Origin: Platanthera guangdongensis | Lineage: Eukaryota > Streptophyta > Magnoliopsida > Asparagales > Orchidaceae | DNA: 64,000 nucleotides | Assembly (NCBI GenBank): GCA_039583875.1 | Contig: CM077164.1 | Location: 71,083,628 to 71,147,627 of the forward strand | Reading direction: 5' to 3' | Shown: positions 9,740-20,960 of the stretch, piece after piece | How the letters are laid out: each line of letters starts with the position of its first letter | Numbering within the stretch: the first letter of the stretch is position 1 | Position numbers and translations under genes: made by a program | Notes under the pieces: model-generated | Databases searched by the model: none | What the model was told of the DNA's origin: nothing | What the model saw: the letters and a program-made list of their open reading frames with translations, nothing else

Positions 9740-11338
9740 ATGGAAAAGAATGATGCTGATACAGTAAAGAATGCTGCTGCTGAGGGGGAGAACATAGAAG
9801 TTGTGGAAGAGCCTATAAGGCTAGATACTGAGAAGGCACAAGATGTGCATACTGAAAAACAATCCAGCCCTAAGGATAGGGTGGATATAGCCAGTACATC
9901 AGACTCTGAAGATGATGAAGCTGAGCAAGCTAAGAAAAAGAAGTTCTTTGTTTTCAAAAGAAGAAGCCAGAGCTATAAGAAGGCTCTCCAAACAGTTGCT
10001 CAACATTCCTTAGTTCAACAAGCTCCATCCACTGATTACAGTGCTCTATTGCTTGCCTTGCAAATCAAGATGGATGAACAAAGGAAAGCTTTAGAAACTT
10101 ATGTTGATGAAGGGCACAAAGCACTACAATCTGATCTGGGCCAGGAAATCAAGTCAATAAGGTTTGAAATGAACCTTAATAAAAGGGAAATGACTGATTG
10201 TTTTACCAAGGGTGCTCATGCAGTAGTCTATCTGGCTAAACATCAAGAAACCATCAAAGAGAAAGTGGATGATATAGCACTAAAGCAAGGCTATGTGCTG
10301 GAGAATCAGTTAAGGATGAATGATAATTTGACTGCATCTCACAATGCAATAGTCACAGAACTCAAGAATAAATCAGATGAACCTTCCACTTCCTCTGCTG
10401 CTGCCAAAGCTGATTTTGATAAACTCTTTCAAGCAGAGATTGCTGCTGTACAGACTGCCATAAAAGATTCCCAGAAGGTCATTTCAGAACAGCTTACAAA
10501 GCTTAGACCTTTCTTCAAAGAGGGCATAAGGTATTTGGATAGCCAAATAAGGTTTCAGAAAGATGATGTGAGAGATCATGTAGCCCAAGAAGTCATAAAG
10601 GGGGAGAGAGTGTTAGTCAAGGCCAGTTCTGAGCATGCCAAATGGATTTCAAATTCAATCAGGGCTACACTTGGATATCCTCCCCTGTGTGATGACAATG
10701 AAGTAGCTGAATCTGGTATTCAAGGAACATATCTTGGAGGTGAGCAACAAGCAGTGGCTGATGTAATCTATCCACCTCCAGACTTTGACATGATTCATGC
10801 AGATATAAGCACAATGTATAGTCCACCTGCTGGCAAGCCTAATATTATTCTGGAAAAGGTTGTTCAACCTATCACAGCTGCAATGCAAGAGGCTTTGGAC
10901 AAGGAAGAAGAAACTAGGCTGTCAAAGAAGAAGTTTAGGGAAATTGCTGAGCAAAAGCCAGATTTTGAACAGTGGAGCCCTACTTCTAGGAACATAATTC
11001 TTACAGCCTGGAAAGCAGCCAAGGACAATGCCCATGAGAGGAACAAGTGGTTCTCAGAGGCTGAATGGAGAAAGCATGAGAGTAGGCAGGAAGCAATTGT
11101 CCAATATAGAAGGAAGGCTAAGTTAGGAAAGCTACCTCCAACAGCTGTGGAGCCTAGCAAGTACTTTCCTAAGCCCTATCATTATTTTGAAAGACAAAAG
11201 ATCAAGGCTGAAGAACAGAAGAAGAAGGACTCTAAAGGGAAGAAGACTGCTGAAGCTGAGCCTGCTGCTGCTGCTGCTGTGAAAGCTCAAGTTAAAGCTG
11301 GAAAAGGCATTGTTATTAAAGAACCTGATCAGCACTAG
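9740..11338 (+). CDS. E1 third ORF, C-terminal part (env-position protein)
   Basis: A 532-residue open frame in the same frame as 9086-9727, separated from it only by one TAG and a few codons, so it is probably the C-terminal part of one larger protein. It is charged, with likely coiled-coil stretches (about residues 110-280). The lysine-rich C-terminus has an alanine run near residue 510. A putative nuclear-type basic cluster KKKKFFVFKRR lies near residue 70. No transmembrane helix or signal peptide is seen. Recognisable family: third ORF of Sirevirus-type copias; biochemical role unknown. Confidence 0.65.
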   Translation: MEKNDADTVKNAAAEGENIEVVEEPIRLDTEKAQDVHTEKQSSPKDRVDIASTSDSEDDEAEQAKKKKFFVFKRRSQSYKKALQTVAQHSLVQQAPSTDYSALLLALQIKMDEQRKALETYVDEGHKALQSDLGQEIKSIRFEMNLNKREMTDCFTKGAHAVVYLAKHQETIKEKVDDIALKQGYVLENQLRMNDNLTASHNAIVTELKNKSDEPSTSSAAAKADFDKLFQAEIAAVQTAIKDSQKVISEQLTKLRPFFKEGIRYLDSQIRFQKDDVRDHVAQEVIKGERVLVKASSEHAKWISNSIRATLGYPPLCDDNEVAESGIQGTYLGGEQQAVADVIYPPPDFDMIHADISTMYSPPAGKPNIILEKVVQPITAAMQEALDKEEETRLSKKKFREIAEQKPDFEQWSPTSRNIILTAWKAAKDNAHERNKWFSEAEWRKHESRQEAIVQYRRKAKLGKLPPTAVEPSKYFPKPYHYFERQKIKAEEQKKKDSKGKKTAEAEPAAAAAVKAQVKAGKGIVIKEPDQH

Positions 11339-11620
11339 ATTAGGAATTAACTTGATGCTTGTTGTAATCTGTTGAGTGAAAAACATTGTAATACTTCATT
11401 GAAAATGTATAAGGAACATTATTGGAACAGTATATGATAAATATAGTATGAATGTTCTGAAATATGTGTGTTTCTTAATTGTTCTGCAATGTTTAATAAG
11501 TATACATGTGTGCTTTATTACATGTTCAAGTTTACCCTGTTGTCATTTATATGTTTTACATCATTTTGTAATTTTTAATTATGAGTGGTGTATATCATTG
11601 ACTAAGGGTTATGACTTCTC
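11339..11620 (+). other. E1 3' untranslated internal region
   Basis: AT-rich sequence between the third ORF and the PPT. No ORF or repeat is seen. Confidence 0.6.
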
Positions 11621-11635
11621 CAAATAGGGGGAGAT
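11621..11635 (+). promoter_or_regulatory. E1 polypurine tract
   Basis: CAAATAGGGGGAGAT directly abuts the right LTR start TGTTGGG. This is the typical Sirevirus plus-strand primer site. Confidence 0.9.
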
Positions 11636-13710
11636 TGTTGGGTACATTGGTCAAATGTACCTGATTTGAAGAAGCCTCACCTAACTCAATGATATACATC
11701 AGAATGTATTTGATGTTTGTTTGAGTTACTTGTGCAGGTTAGATATACACTGGACTGAAGCTGAAAATTTCTAAGTCCATGTGTCGACACCCAGAGGCAA
11801 AGTGTCGACACTTGAGAAAGCTTGTGTCGACATCCAGACATGCAGTGTCGACACTTGGAGTCATTGTGTCGACACCTGGGAAGAAGTGTCGACACCAGTC
11901 AGAAAGTGTCGACACTTGGAGCTGTGTCGACACTCAGTGTAGTAGGATGCAGAAAAGCTGTGTCGACACTTAGCAGAAGTGTCGACACCTAGAAGAGCTG
12001 AGTCTACATCAGAAAGTGTCGACACTTGGAGTTGTGTCGACACTCAGCAAAATTCTGCAGAGACTAAGTACAAGTGTCGACACTCAACACAATGTGTCGA
12101 CACTCAATCAGCAGAGTCAAAATATGAAGAATGTGTCGACACTCAACACAATGTGTCGACACACACTCAAAGGAGTCAACACTTGAAGATTGTGTCGACA
12201 CTCAGCACAATGTGTCGACACATAACCAGAAGACTCAACACTTGAAGAAAGTGTCGACACAAGGAGCTGTGTCGACACTTGGCAAAGAACAGAAAAGTTG
12301 TAAAATATTCTAAGTACAAGTGTCGACACTAAAGGAATGTGTCGACACTCAGCTGAAGAAACAAGATTGAAGACTTGTGTCGACACCAAGAAGCAGTGTC
12401 GACACTTGACAGTTTCAACACATGAAGATGTGTCGACACAAAGGAGATGTGTCGACACTTAGAAGAATACAGATAAAGAATGAAGTGCAAGTACTTGTGT
12501 CGACACTCAATTTCAGTGTCGACACATGCAGAAGAAACTGTGTCGAGACATACAAGGAATTGTGTCGACACCTTGTAGACTTGTGTCGACACTTACACAA
12601 CATGTGTCGACACTTGGTCTATAAGTGTCGACACTTAAGAACAGAAAGTCTCGACACTAACTGACAGTTAGTGAGATTTCAAGAAGTGACTGTTTTACAT
12701 GACAGCTGCCAATCCAGCCGGTCTACAGCAACTGTCAAAGAAGTCAAAAGTCTGTTATAAACCGGATCAGCCGGTTACCATAAAGGAAGCCTATAAATAG
12801 GCACCCACAGTTTACAAAAAAGTGGTGAAGTGGTTAAGTGGTTCACAATCATTACTTGTTGTGAGAATAATTGAAGTGGTTGATCAGATTAAATCAAGAA
12901 GTGATACATAGAGGATCAACACAAGAAGATCAGGCAGTCCAACTGCAGATCTAAGTAGTTGGAGAGAGAGAGCTCCAACCAAGGATTCAGTCTTTGGAAC
13001 TAAGGCTGAGAAGAACAATTCAGAGTCATCTGGATTTCAAGAAGCAGAGATCAAGGATCAACTGCAGAAGATTCAGACTAATTCAGTTCTACTCAAGAAG
13101 CTTTGAAGAAAGCTAAGTCAGTTTGGATCAAGCTGAGTTCTTCCAAAAACTCTTCAAGAAACTCTCAACTCCTCTCATTCTTTCTGAGTTGTAGAGTTAG
13201 CATTTGTAATTTCTATTTTAAACTTGTAAGATCCATTGGATCTGAGTGATTGTAAGCCTATTTTATAAAGGCTGAGGGTAGGGCTTGGTGCCTGAGTGTA
13301 GGAGTTGAAGAACTCTGAGTGTAGGCCTTTAATTGGCTGAGTGTAAGCCTTGACTGGCTGAGTGTAGGCCTGGGTGGCTGAGTGTAGGCCTTTTGGCTGA
13401 GTGTAAGGCTTTGGGCCTGAGGTAGGAACCTTGTTGGGTTCTGAGCTAGTGGAGAAGTTTGGCCGAATCTAGTACACTGCTAGATAGGCGAAGGGGGAAA
13501 GTGGATGTACCCAAAGATTGGGGAACCACTATAAAATTAGTGTGTCTTTTGTGCTGTGTTGTGCTGTGTATTGACTGCTTAATTTCTGTATTTGCTGTTA
13601 GCTGTAGTAATCAGTGAAAAACTGTTGTGCTGCCAAACAAAAGTCAGAAAAGGTTTAGGTCACCTATTCACCCCCCCCCCCCTCTAGGTGTTTAGGTACC
13701 ATATCTTTCA
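11636..13710 (+). repeat. E1 right (3') LTR
   Basis: About 2075 bp, colinear with 633-2706. It includes the GTGTCGACAC array (11781-12657), TATA box (12792-12799), the GAGTGTAGGCC repeats and a terminal poly-C tract. It differs from the left copy by scattered substitutions and a few indels. Confidence 0.95.
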
Positions 13711-13714
13711 GCTA

Positions 13715-13821
13715 AGCAGCGGCCAGCTGGGCAGCTGGCCGCTGCTGTACAGCAGCACAGCAGCTGCTGTGCTGCTGTACAGAGCCTAGGGCCTAGGCTG
13801 GCCAGCCTAGGCCCTAGGCTC
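13715..13821. repeat. Three consecutive perfect palindromes
   Basis: Three dyads lie end to end. 13715-13746: two 15-bp arms around GG. 13745-13782: a 38-bp perfect palindrome centred in cagcagctgctg. 13782-13821: a 40-bp perfect palindrome built on CCTAGG. They lie between the E1 LTR and the C/CT-rich leader of the hAT transposase and may be its subterminal region. Confidence 0.9.
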
Positions 13822-13829
13822 ATTATGTT

Positions 13830-13979
13830 TTTTTTTTAAAAAGTTTTTTAAATCCCCGCACCCCCGTCTGCCCCCCCCCTCCCTCTCTCACTCTCTCTCA
13901 CTCTCTCTCACTCTTACTCTCTCTCTGTCTCTCATTATTTTATAAAAAAAATAGTTTTTTTATAAAACCCACCCCCCAC

Positions 13980-14014
<35 letters not shown>

Positions 14015-14160
14015 CTCTCTCTCTCACTCTATCTCACTCTTACTCTCTCTCTCTCTCTCTCATTCCCCAATCCCCAACCCGAGCACCCCCTCTATCTTTC
14101 TTACTCTCTCTCACTCTCTCTCTCCCACTCTCTCTCTCCCACTCAGTACCTCAACGACAC
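13830..14160. repeat. Low-complexity leader: poly-C and CT-rich tract
   Basis: Contains a run of about 31 C (near 13983-14013) and several CTCTCT blocks, with short T/A runs before them. No gene is seen. It probably belongs to the 5' region of the hAT element. Confidence 0.7.
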
Positions 14161-16106
14161 ATGGTGTCGTCCTCCTCAACGCCTGGGTCATCTACTCAGA
14201 GTACACCTGTAGTGGTGGAGCACAATCGTAAGACGACAATTTGGGAGCACTTCGATAAGGTTCAAGTTGGCACCGAATTTAAGGCGCGGTGCAAATTATG
14301 CTCGAAGTGCTGACTCTTACCGGCAACTCGACACTATCAAGATACCTTAAGTCTTGCGTGTCGAAACAAGCTCCTGAGTACAGTCAGGCCCAAATTTCAG
14401 GAGCAGGACAAATTTGGACATACGATCAACTTCGCTAACAGGACATGTAGATGAAACATGTCATTAAACGTGGGTTGTCATTCAGCCATTATGACAACGA
14501 GGATGCGACAGAGTACATACGTGGAGGCCTTCAGCCCAAATATCAACAGATAAGTAGAGCTTCTCTTAGGCGCGACACCATTAAAGCTTATTTAGAATCA
14601 AAAAATTTGTTAATTATTTTTTTTGAAAATTTCGAGGTTCGTGTAAGTTTAACGAGTGACGTTTGGAGAAGTAGTATAAAAGTAGGACTATCGTACATAT
14701 GTATCACGTGTCATTGGATAGATCCCGTCTCATGGGAGTTAAATAAGCGCGTAATTTGTTTTGAAGGTTTCGAATATCCGTACACTGGAAAAGCTATATA
14801 TAATGTAATTATGAAATGTGTGCGCGAATTTAAATTAAAAGATAAAATAATTAGTATTTCTTTTGATAATGCCTCTAACAATAACGTAGTTATTGATTGG
14901 CTAAAACGCGATTTAAAATCAATGATAAACGGTACGTTTTTTCACACTCGCTCTGTTTGTCACGTTTTAAATTTAGTAGTACAAGATAGCTTAGCCGCTA
15001 TGGAACCGTATATTGAAAAAATTTGTCTTATGCTTAGAGTGATTTATAGTTATAGACAACGATCGCATGATTTTAAAAATTTTGTAAACGCACAGGGTAA
15101 AAAATATTTGAAACCACAATTTGATATGTCTATTAGATGGAACTCAACATATAAAATGTTAAAAAGAGTGTTTTAACAAAAATCACTACTTATGGAATAT
15201 TATAATATGGTAAATAGTCATGATTTAACCGATGCCGATTGTGACGTATTAGGACATTACATGGATTTATTAAAATGTTTTTATAGGGCGACGATTTTTT
15301 TATCTGTCGTGTACTATCTCACAAGCTCCCTAGTTATTGAAAATTTTGTAAACATCGCACAAAAATTTAATTATTATAGACAACATGATGGATGGCGTCC
15401 ATTAATTGAAATAATGGAAGAAATTTTTTTAAAATATTATAGAGAAATGTCTGCACTGTTTTCGTGAGCCGCCGCTTTAAATTCGTTATTCAGCGTAGAC
15501 GGCGTTGAAAATTTGATAGAAAAAATAAATACTAACTTAAATTTAAATTTAAATTTCGATGATTGTGACGACGTTAGTATTATAAAATTTAATTCTCTTT
15601 TTACCGAGTGTTACAATTATTATGATAACTTATACGGCTCCCGGCCCCGGGAAGAAATAACGCAACCGAAAACAAAGGATACTTTTAAAAACAAAATTTT
15701 AGAGTTAGCAGCTAGGAAAAAGGCGCACACATCTAGTAGTTTAAATGAATTAGAATTGTACACTAAAACACAATTCCGTGATTTTATGAGCACGAAGGAG
15801 ATTGAAAATTTCGATCTCCTAAAATGGTGGAATGGTAAATTTAATATGTATCCTATTTTGGCATATATGGCCCGTGATTTACTAGCAATCCAAGCTAGTA
15901 CGGTAGCTTCGGAGTCCGCTTTTTCTTTTAGTGGCAGTGTTTTGAACGAGCGAAGGAGCCGGCTCAATGAAGAATCTTTGGAAATGTGCATCTGCTACAA
16001 GGACTATTTGGATGCTATGAAGAGGAAGCAGCACATTACAACATTAGAGGATAGCTCAGAGAAGATCGAAGACGAGATGAACGCGATGAATTTACAAGAC
16101 GATTGA
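14161..16106 (+). pseudogene. hAT transposase (RICESLEEPER/DAYSLEEPER type), decayed
   Basis: ATG at 14161 opens a BED zinc-finger start (TIWEHFDKV then CKLCSK), soon broken by a frameshift and stop. The main body reads in one frame from 14451 to 16106 with in-frame stops at 15174-15176 and 15465-15467. Recognisable parts are SLTSDVWRS, SFDNASNN, RSVCHVLNLVVQD and MSIRWNSTYKML. The C-terminal hAT dimerisation domain (LLKWWNGKFNMYPILAYMAR, then ASESAFSFSG) is near the end. An intact protein would cut and paste its own element; this copy cannot encode one. Confidence 0.88.
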
Positions 16107-16389
16107 AGAGCAAACGCACATCTACTAGCTGGCTTCAAAGTTAAAACTGTATTTTTTTGTTTTGTTAAATTAATTAATATTGTTGTTTTTTTAATCTAAA
16201 ATTAAAAATGATAATAAATTTCATTTTTTAAATTTTTTTCAATTAATGGAAATTGTAAGATGTAAATATTTTTTAATATTAATGAAATTGAATTTTTTTT
16301 TCATGCGAGCGGATTTTTTTAATGTATTAAAATTTTAAAGTATATTGTTTTTTAAGTATAATTTAATGACTAAGGTTTAAAAAAATCAA
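16107..16389. other. AT-rich 3' flank of hAT transposase
   Basis: Poly-T/A-rich sequence following the transposase. No ORF or RNA gene is seen. Confidence 0.5.
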
Positions 16390-16563
16390 AGTTAAAGCCC
16401 GGCCCGGCTCGAAGTGCCGGATCAGGCCCCTTCCTGGGGCAGGGGCCCGGGCCCGGCCCGAGCCCGGTTTCAGAAAAGCCCGGGCTCGGCCCGGTTGAGA
16501 AAAGCCCGGGCCCGTTGGGCCCGGTACCGGGCCGGCCCGATTCGGCTTTATGCCCATGGCTAG
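16390..16563. repeat. GC-rich subterminal region of the hAT element
   Basis: Dense GGGCC/CCCGGG motifs ending in gcccatggcta. Read on the minus strand this begins TAGCCATGGGCATAAAGCC and runs into repeated GGGCCGG, which is common at ends of plant hAT elements. Confidence 0.45.
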
Positions 16564-17368
16564 GCCCTCTTGTATTGAAAAACAACAATTCAAATTTCTT
16601 ATACAAAGATCAATCGCTTGGGCTTAAAGGTGATCAGAGCCTAATTTGATGAGGTGGATCTAGTACTACTTCAATACTTGAGGAAGAGTAAAAGATAAAG
16701 CTCGAAGATAAAAGGCCTATGGAGGAAGACATTCTTCACGACAAACTAGTTGAGATTTCACCCTTTGCATGCTGCAAATGGGATCAAAATTCTAATAGAA
16801 TTCATCTTTGCTACTGGAGCAATGGTTTCCTGATAATCAATCCCATCAATATGAGTATAACCTCTTACCACCACTCTACTTTTATAACATTCAACAAGTC
16901 CCTAGAAGTTTTGCTTCACTGAAAAGGCCCACTTACACCAAACTATAGCCTTCCTTTGAGGAAGATGAACCAAATCCCACGTGTAATTTTTTCAAGAGCC
17001 ATCATTTCTTCAAACATAACTTCCTTCCATTTTTGGTTCCCCGGAGGTTCCTGCCAAGAAGAGGGGATGAATATGAAGGACAGAGAGCTGAAAAATGCTC
17101 TATGCAAAGAAGACAAAGTGTCAAAAGTCACAAAATGAGATAGATAATGATGGCTTGATGCACGGTCACCTTGAGTGCCAGAAGATGGATTTGGTATTAT
17201 GGGCAAAGCTAGAGTGTTTGTGCCCCTGCGTCTCCAAGTATAGACCTGCAAAGGATGAGGAGGCCGATGAGACAAAGGCGGAGACAAAACTACCTGGACA
17301 ATAAGAGTAGGGGGCTAAAAGGAAGATATGAAGGGAAAATAGGTAGAGGAATAGAGGGAGAGCTCACT

Positions 17369-18544
17369 TGTAACAGCCCACTTTTCTCAACAGGCAATTT
17401 TCAGGTGACACGGCCTGGGACACGGGCGTGTCCCAGGGCATGTCAAGCTAGAGTCGACGATTTGGCCGCGAGGTCGACGAAATTTGGAGTCGACGGTCGT
17501 CGAACAGCAGACACGGCCTGAGACACGGGCATGTCTCAGGGAGTGTCGAGGCCGTGTCGATGATCGGCCTGGGTGTCGACATTTTTTTCGCTCGACGATG
17601 TGTCGAGAGGAGGCACACGGCCCAGGACACGGGCGTGTCCCCGGCCGTGTCGTGTGCTCGACGACTTTTGCTCGACGATCGTCGAGTGTCGAGATGTGAT
17701 CGTCGAGTGTCGAGAAGTTGAACACGGCCTGTGACACGGGCGTTTCACAGGGCGTGTCAATTCGGGTCGACGAACTCAGCGTGTCGAAGTGTCGTGTATG
17801 GGCACACGGCCTGAGACACGGGCATGTCACAGGCCGTGTGAAGTCTCGGGTTGTTTTGGGATTATTTTCGCCGATGCACACGGCCACAGACACGGGCGTG
17901 TTTGAAGGCGTGTTGAGTGACACGGCCCATGACACGGGTGTGTCCTATGGGCGTGTCACTGGTTTAGATCTGTCGGTCGACCACCTCTTGAGGCACACGG
18001 CCTGGGACACGGGCGTGTCACAGGCCATGTCAGGCAAAAATCAGCTTTTCTGGCATTTTTGTGGCCGTCCATTCCTTCAGCCTGAATCCAATGGCTGAAC
18101 TGCCTCCCTATTTCCTTAAGGCCGTGAATGAGAAGAGAAATCTCATTTATCTTATTTTGGCTTCTCTTTCTTCATTGCTAGTGAGAGAAAGGGAGAGGAA
18201 GAAGGAGGAGGAGGAAAGGGGGATGATTACCGGTGGTGCTGCAGTTTTCTGACGAGAGCTCCGAGGCCGGTGTTGCGGAGGAAAAGTTCTTGTGAGCGAT
18301 TCAAGCTAGCTTTGAGTTCATGGCACCGAAGCGGTCGTCAAGGGTAACGACTTTTCTTCCTAGCCATGTGAAGGCTTCCTTTTGGCATATATTTGTGATT
18401 CCCCCACCAAGAGGTGGCTGATTTTGGGGAGTCTTTTGGGTGATTCGTGAAATCCCCTTTGTTGTCATATAGATCCGGAAATGGAGTTCGAAATAGGCAT
18501 GCTGTGTGAAGCCCATCTGGACAGGTTGGTCTGGATTGGTGACA
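17369..18544 (+). mobile_element. Gypsy-type solo LTR inserted in the copia relic
   Basis: It runs from TGTAACAGCCC to GGTGACA and is flanked by the 5-bp duplication TCACT at 17364-17368 and 18545-18549. Removing it restores continuity of the surrounding copia pol reading. The TGTAACA start is common in plant Ty3/gypsy LTRs. Length 1176 bp. The first half holds the dyad array; no coding sequence. Confidence 0.85.
17407..18031. repeat. CACGGGCGTG dyad array with TCGACGA motifs in the solo LTR
   Basis: About eight imperfect dyads of around 38 bp are centred on CACGGGCGTG (first at 17407-17444). The first four start 103-107 bp apart; later ones are closer. Between them are repeated GTCGACGA, TCGTCGA and GTGTCGA motifs. 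The same two-level design is seen in the LARD LTRs. Confidence 0.88.
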
Positions 18545-20960
18545 TCACTTTCATGACAACAGACTCCCCTTGAATTGGGTTCCCATAATAAGATTCGGAT
18601 TCATGAAACATGCCATCCATAGAGACAAAGGTCTTTCGGTTCACTGATGAAAGCACTTAAACCATTTATGGGTTGAAGAATATTGGATAAAGACACAACG
18701 TAGAGCACGGGGGTCAAGTTTAGATGTAAGATGCACGTGGACAAAGTACACACGCCCAAAGATACAAAGAGAAATTTGAGTAAGAGAAACGTGGATAATG
18801 CCGAGGGGGTTTTATGTCCAACGATACATGTAGACATGGATTAATAAGACACCCAACTGTAAGGACATCGTCCCCAGATAATATTTAGGAAGGTGTATCT
18901 TAAGCAAGAGACACCGAGCAACCTCAATAAGGTGTCGATTCTCATGCTCAACGACTTCATTCTGAGCAAGGGTGTAGACACAAGAGATTTGGTGGATGAT
19001 GTCCAGGTCACTGAGGTAGCACTCAAATTGAGAGTCAATATACTCACGACCATTGTCACTGTGCAACACTTTAATAGTAGTATTGAACTTGGTAGTTATC
19101 ATTTTATGAACAAGTTAAAACGGTGGAAACATATCATTTTTGTTTCTCATCAGGTAAACTCATGTGCAACGAGAAAAACAACCTATGAAAGAAACAAAAA
19201 CCAATGAAAACCAGAGATAGAAACAACTAGACAAGAGTCTCAAACATCAGTATGAATAATAGCAAAAAGTGTAACACTAGTATGGAAAACATGAGTAAGA
19301 GAAGTACGTTTATGCTTACCGAAATCACACACATCGCAAGTAAAAATAATTCACAAAGAGCTAGATATAACAAGTAACAAAAGTTTCATGGTAGAGATAG
19401 AATGATGTCCTAGGCGACAATGACAGGAATTCAAATCGGAAGACTAAGCCACATGAAGAGCTTGCAGAATAAGAACCGAGCTAGAGGGATCAAACACATA
19501 AAGGCATTTACAAAGTTTACCAAAGTCAATCATCATCCCCATGTTTAGGTCCTGAAAGATACAAGAAGTGGGAAAAAAGGTCAACAAGTAAATCACAGAG
19601 TTAGTTAAGTGACTAATAAAAAGAAAGTTAGAAAAACGTAGGAACACGAGGAACTGAAGAGAGGATGAGGGGAGAGAAGGGAATGAATCATTTTCCACTA
19701 ATATGAGAAAAAGATCCATCGGCAATGCTCACTTTGTCTCAACCAGACAGAGCAAAGTAGGACACAAAACCTGTAAAATAGCCAGTCATAATATTAGTGG
19801 CTCCGAAGTTGATGACGATCCATTGGGTGGTGGAGCAGGTGGTAGTAGAATGTGCACCTGGGAGCCCCTAGTGGGGATAAGAGGATGAGGATAAACTAGA
19901 TAGCTCAGATGGATGACAATGCATCAGGCAAAAAAAGCTTGTAACTCTTCAACAAAAAGGGTAGAGAGAGCTCCAGGAGTATCAGAGCAACCATGGTGAG
20001 CAGTATCTTCCATGACATCCAAAAGATGTGTAGATCGTGATGGAGGTGGTCTACCTTGAGAACGACTATAGCCACAACCTCCACGAGAGGCAGGACCTCC
20101 TCTTGGAGGAGGAAATCCAAGAAGTTTGAAACATGTGTCCCTAGTATGGAGAGCCTTCCCACAATAATCACACACCAAATGATCCTTCTCCATGGACTTG
20201 GACCTACATTCACAAGGAGGATGACCACTAGGTGAACTGGGCAGCAAGGGCCGAGCCCTCCGAGCTAATGTCTGGGAGTAATGTCAGTCGGCGATCAAAT
20301 TCTTGTTGCACAAGGATATAGACATCATGCAGAGTGGGAGAACACCCAAAAATCCGATCATTGATAGGATCAAAATCACAATGCAGATCATGAATAAATT
20401 CAAAGATCTTGTTACGTTCTTCTCGAGCCTGAACAAGTACTTCATCTTCAGGGGAAACAAGAGTGAGTGCATCAAAGTAATCATATTCGTAATAGAGCTA
20501 AGTAAACTGCAGGTAATAGGCAAAGGGGGGACGATTGCCTTGCCTCAAAAGAAATATCCTTTGTCGTGGTTGAAAATTCTGAGCAGCATTCTCTCGATAG
20601 GAATATGTAACCTCAAATCTCTTCCAAATATCATCTGCAGTGTCTAAGAACGGGTAATTGCGGGCGATAGACCCCTGCATGGAGTTGAGTAACTACGATA
20701 TGACAAAAAAAAGTTTTCAGACTCCCATTACGGCCAATCTGGGGATACCTTTGCAGGTGCCCTAGTGATGCCAGTAGCATATCCAAACATACGACAACTT
20801 ACGAGGGCAATAGTTATGGAATGAGCCCACGAGAGGTAGTTGGTGTCGTCTACTTTCGTGGTGGTAATATGGGGAGTACCGTGGTAATGGAATGCTTGGC
20901 TACAACTCCACGAGAGGCAGTTGGTGCCGTCTAGTTTCATTTGGACTACACTCCTTAATA

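Larger units (their letters stand above)
633..13710 (+). mobile_element. E1: full-length Sirevirus-like Ty1/copia retrotransposon
   Basis: Two LTRs of about 2.07 kb (633-2706, 11636-13710) flank a PBS, gag, pol, a third ORF region and a PPT. The order LTR-gag-PR-IN-RT-RH is copia. The long gag with coiled coil, the extra ORF after pol, the PPT AAATAGGGGGAGAT and the total length of about 13 kb fit the Sirevirus (SIRE/Maximus) lineage. By eye the LTRs differ at roughly 25 positions, so the insertion is fairly young. Gag and pol are open. The third ORF is broken. No 5-bp target duplication abuts both ends. Confidence 0.93.
16700..20940 (-). pseudogene. Old copia gag-pol relic (interrupted by a solo LTR)
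   Basis: Reading down the minus strand: gag start near 20940 (MKLDGTNCLSWS), gag core at 20498-20680 (DTADDIWKRFEVTYS), and a zinc knuckle near 20170 (CDYCGKALHTRDTC). A decayed protease (NFGATNIMTG) follows near 19790, then integrase near 18812-19102 (VLHSDNGREY) and its C-terminal region (FVSMDGMFHESESYYG). After the 17369-18544 LTR the RT N-terminus (WKEVMFEEMMALEK, then GIDYQETIAPVAKMNS) runs to about 16700, where it breaks off in the KNVFLH motif. Many stops and frameshifts. Confidence 0.85.

Noticed and set aside
8546..11338. True retroviral-type envelope gene in E1
   Set aside because: No signal peptide, membrane helix or cleavage site seen; only its position after pol fits.
446..16590. 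CAACAATT at 446-453 and 16583-16590 as hAT 8-bp duplication
   Set aside because: The adjoining sequences do not form matching terminal inverted repeats, and the left copy overlaps an LTR end; chance is likely.
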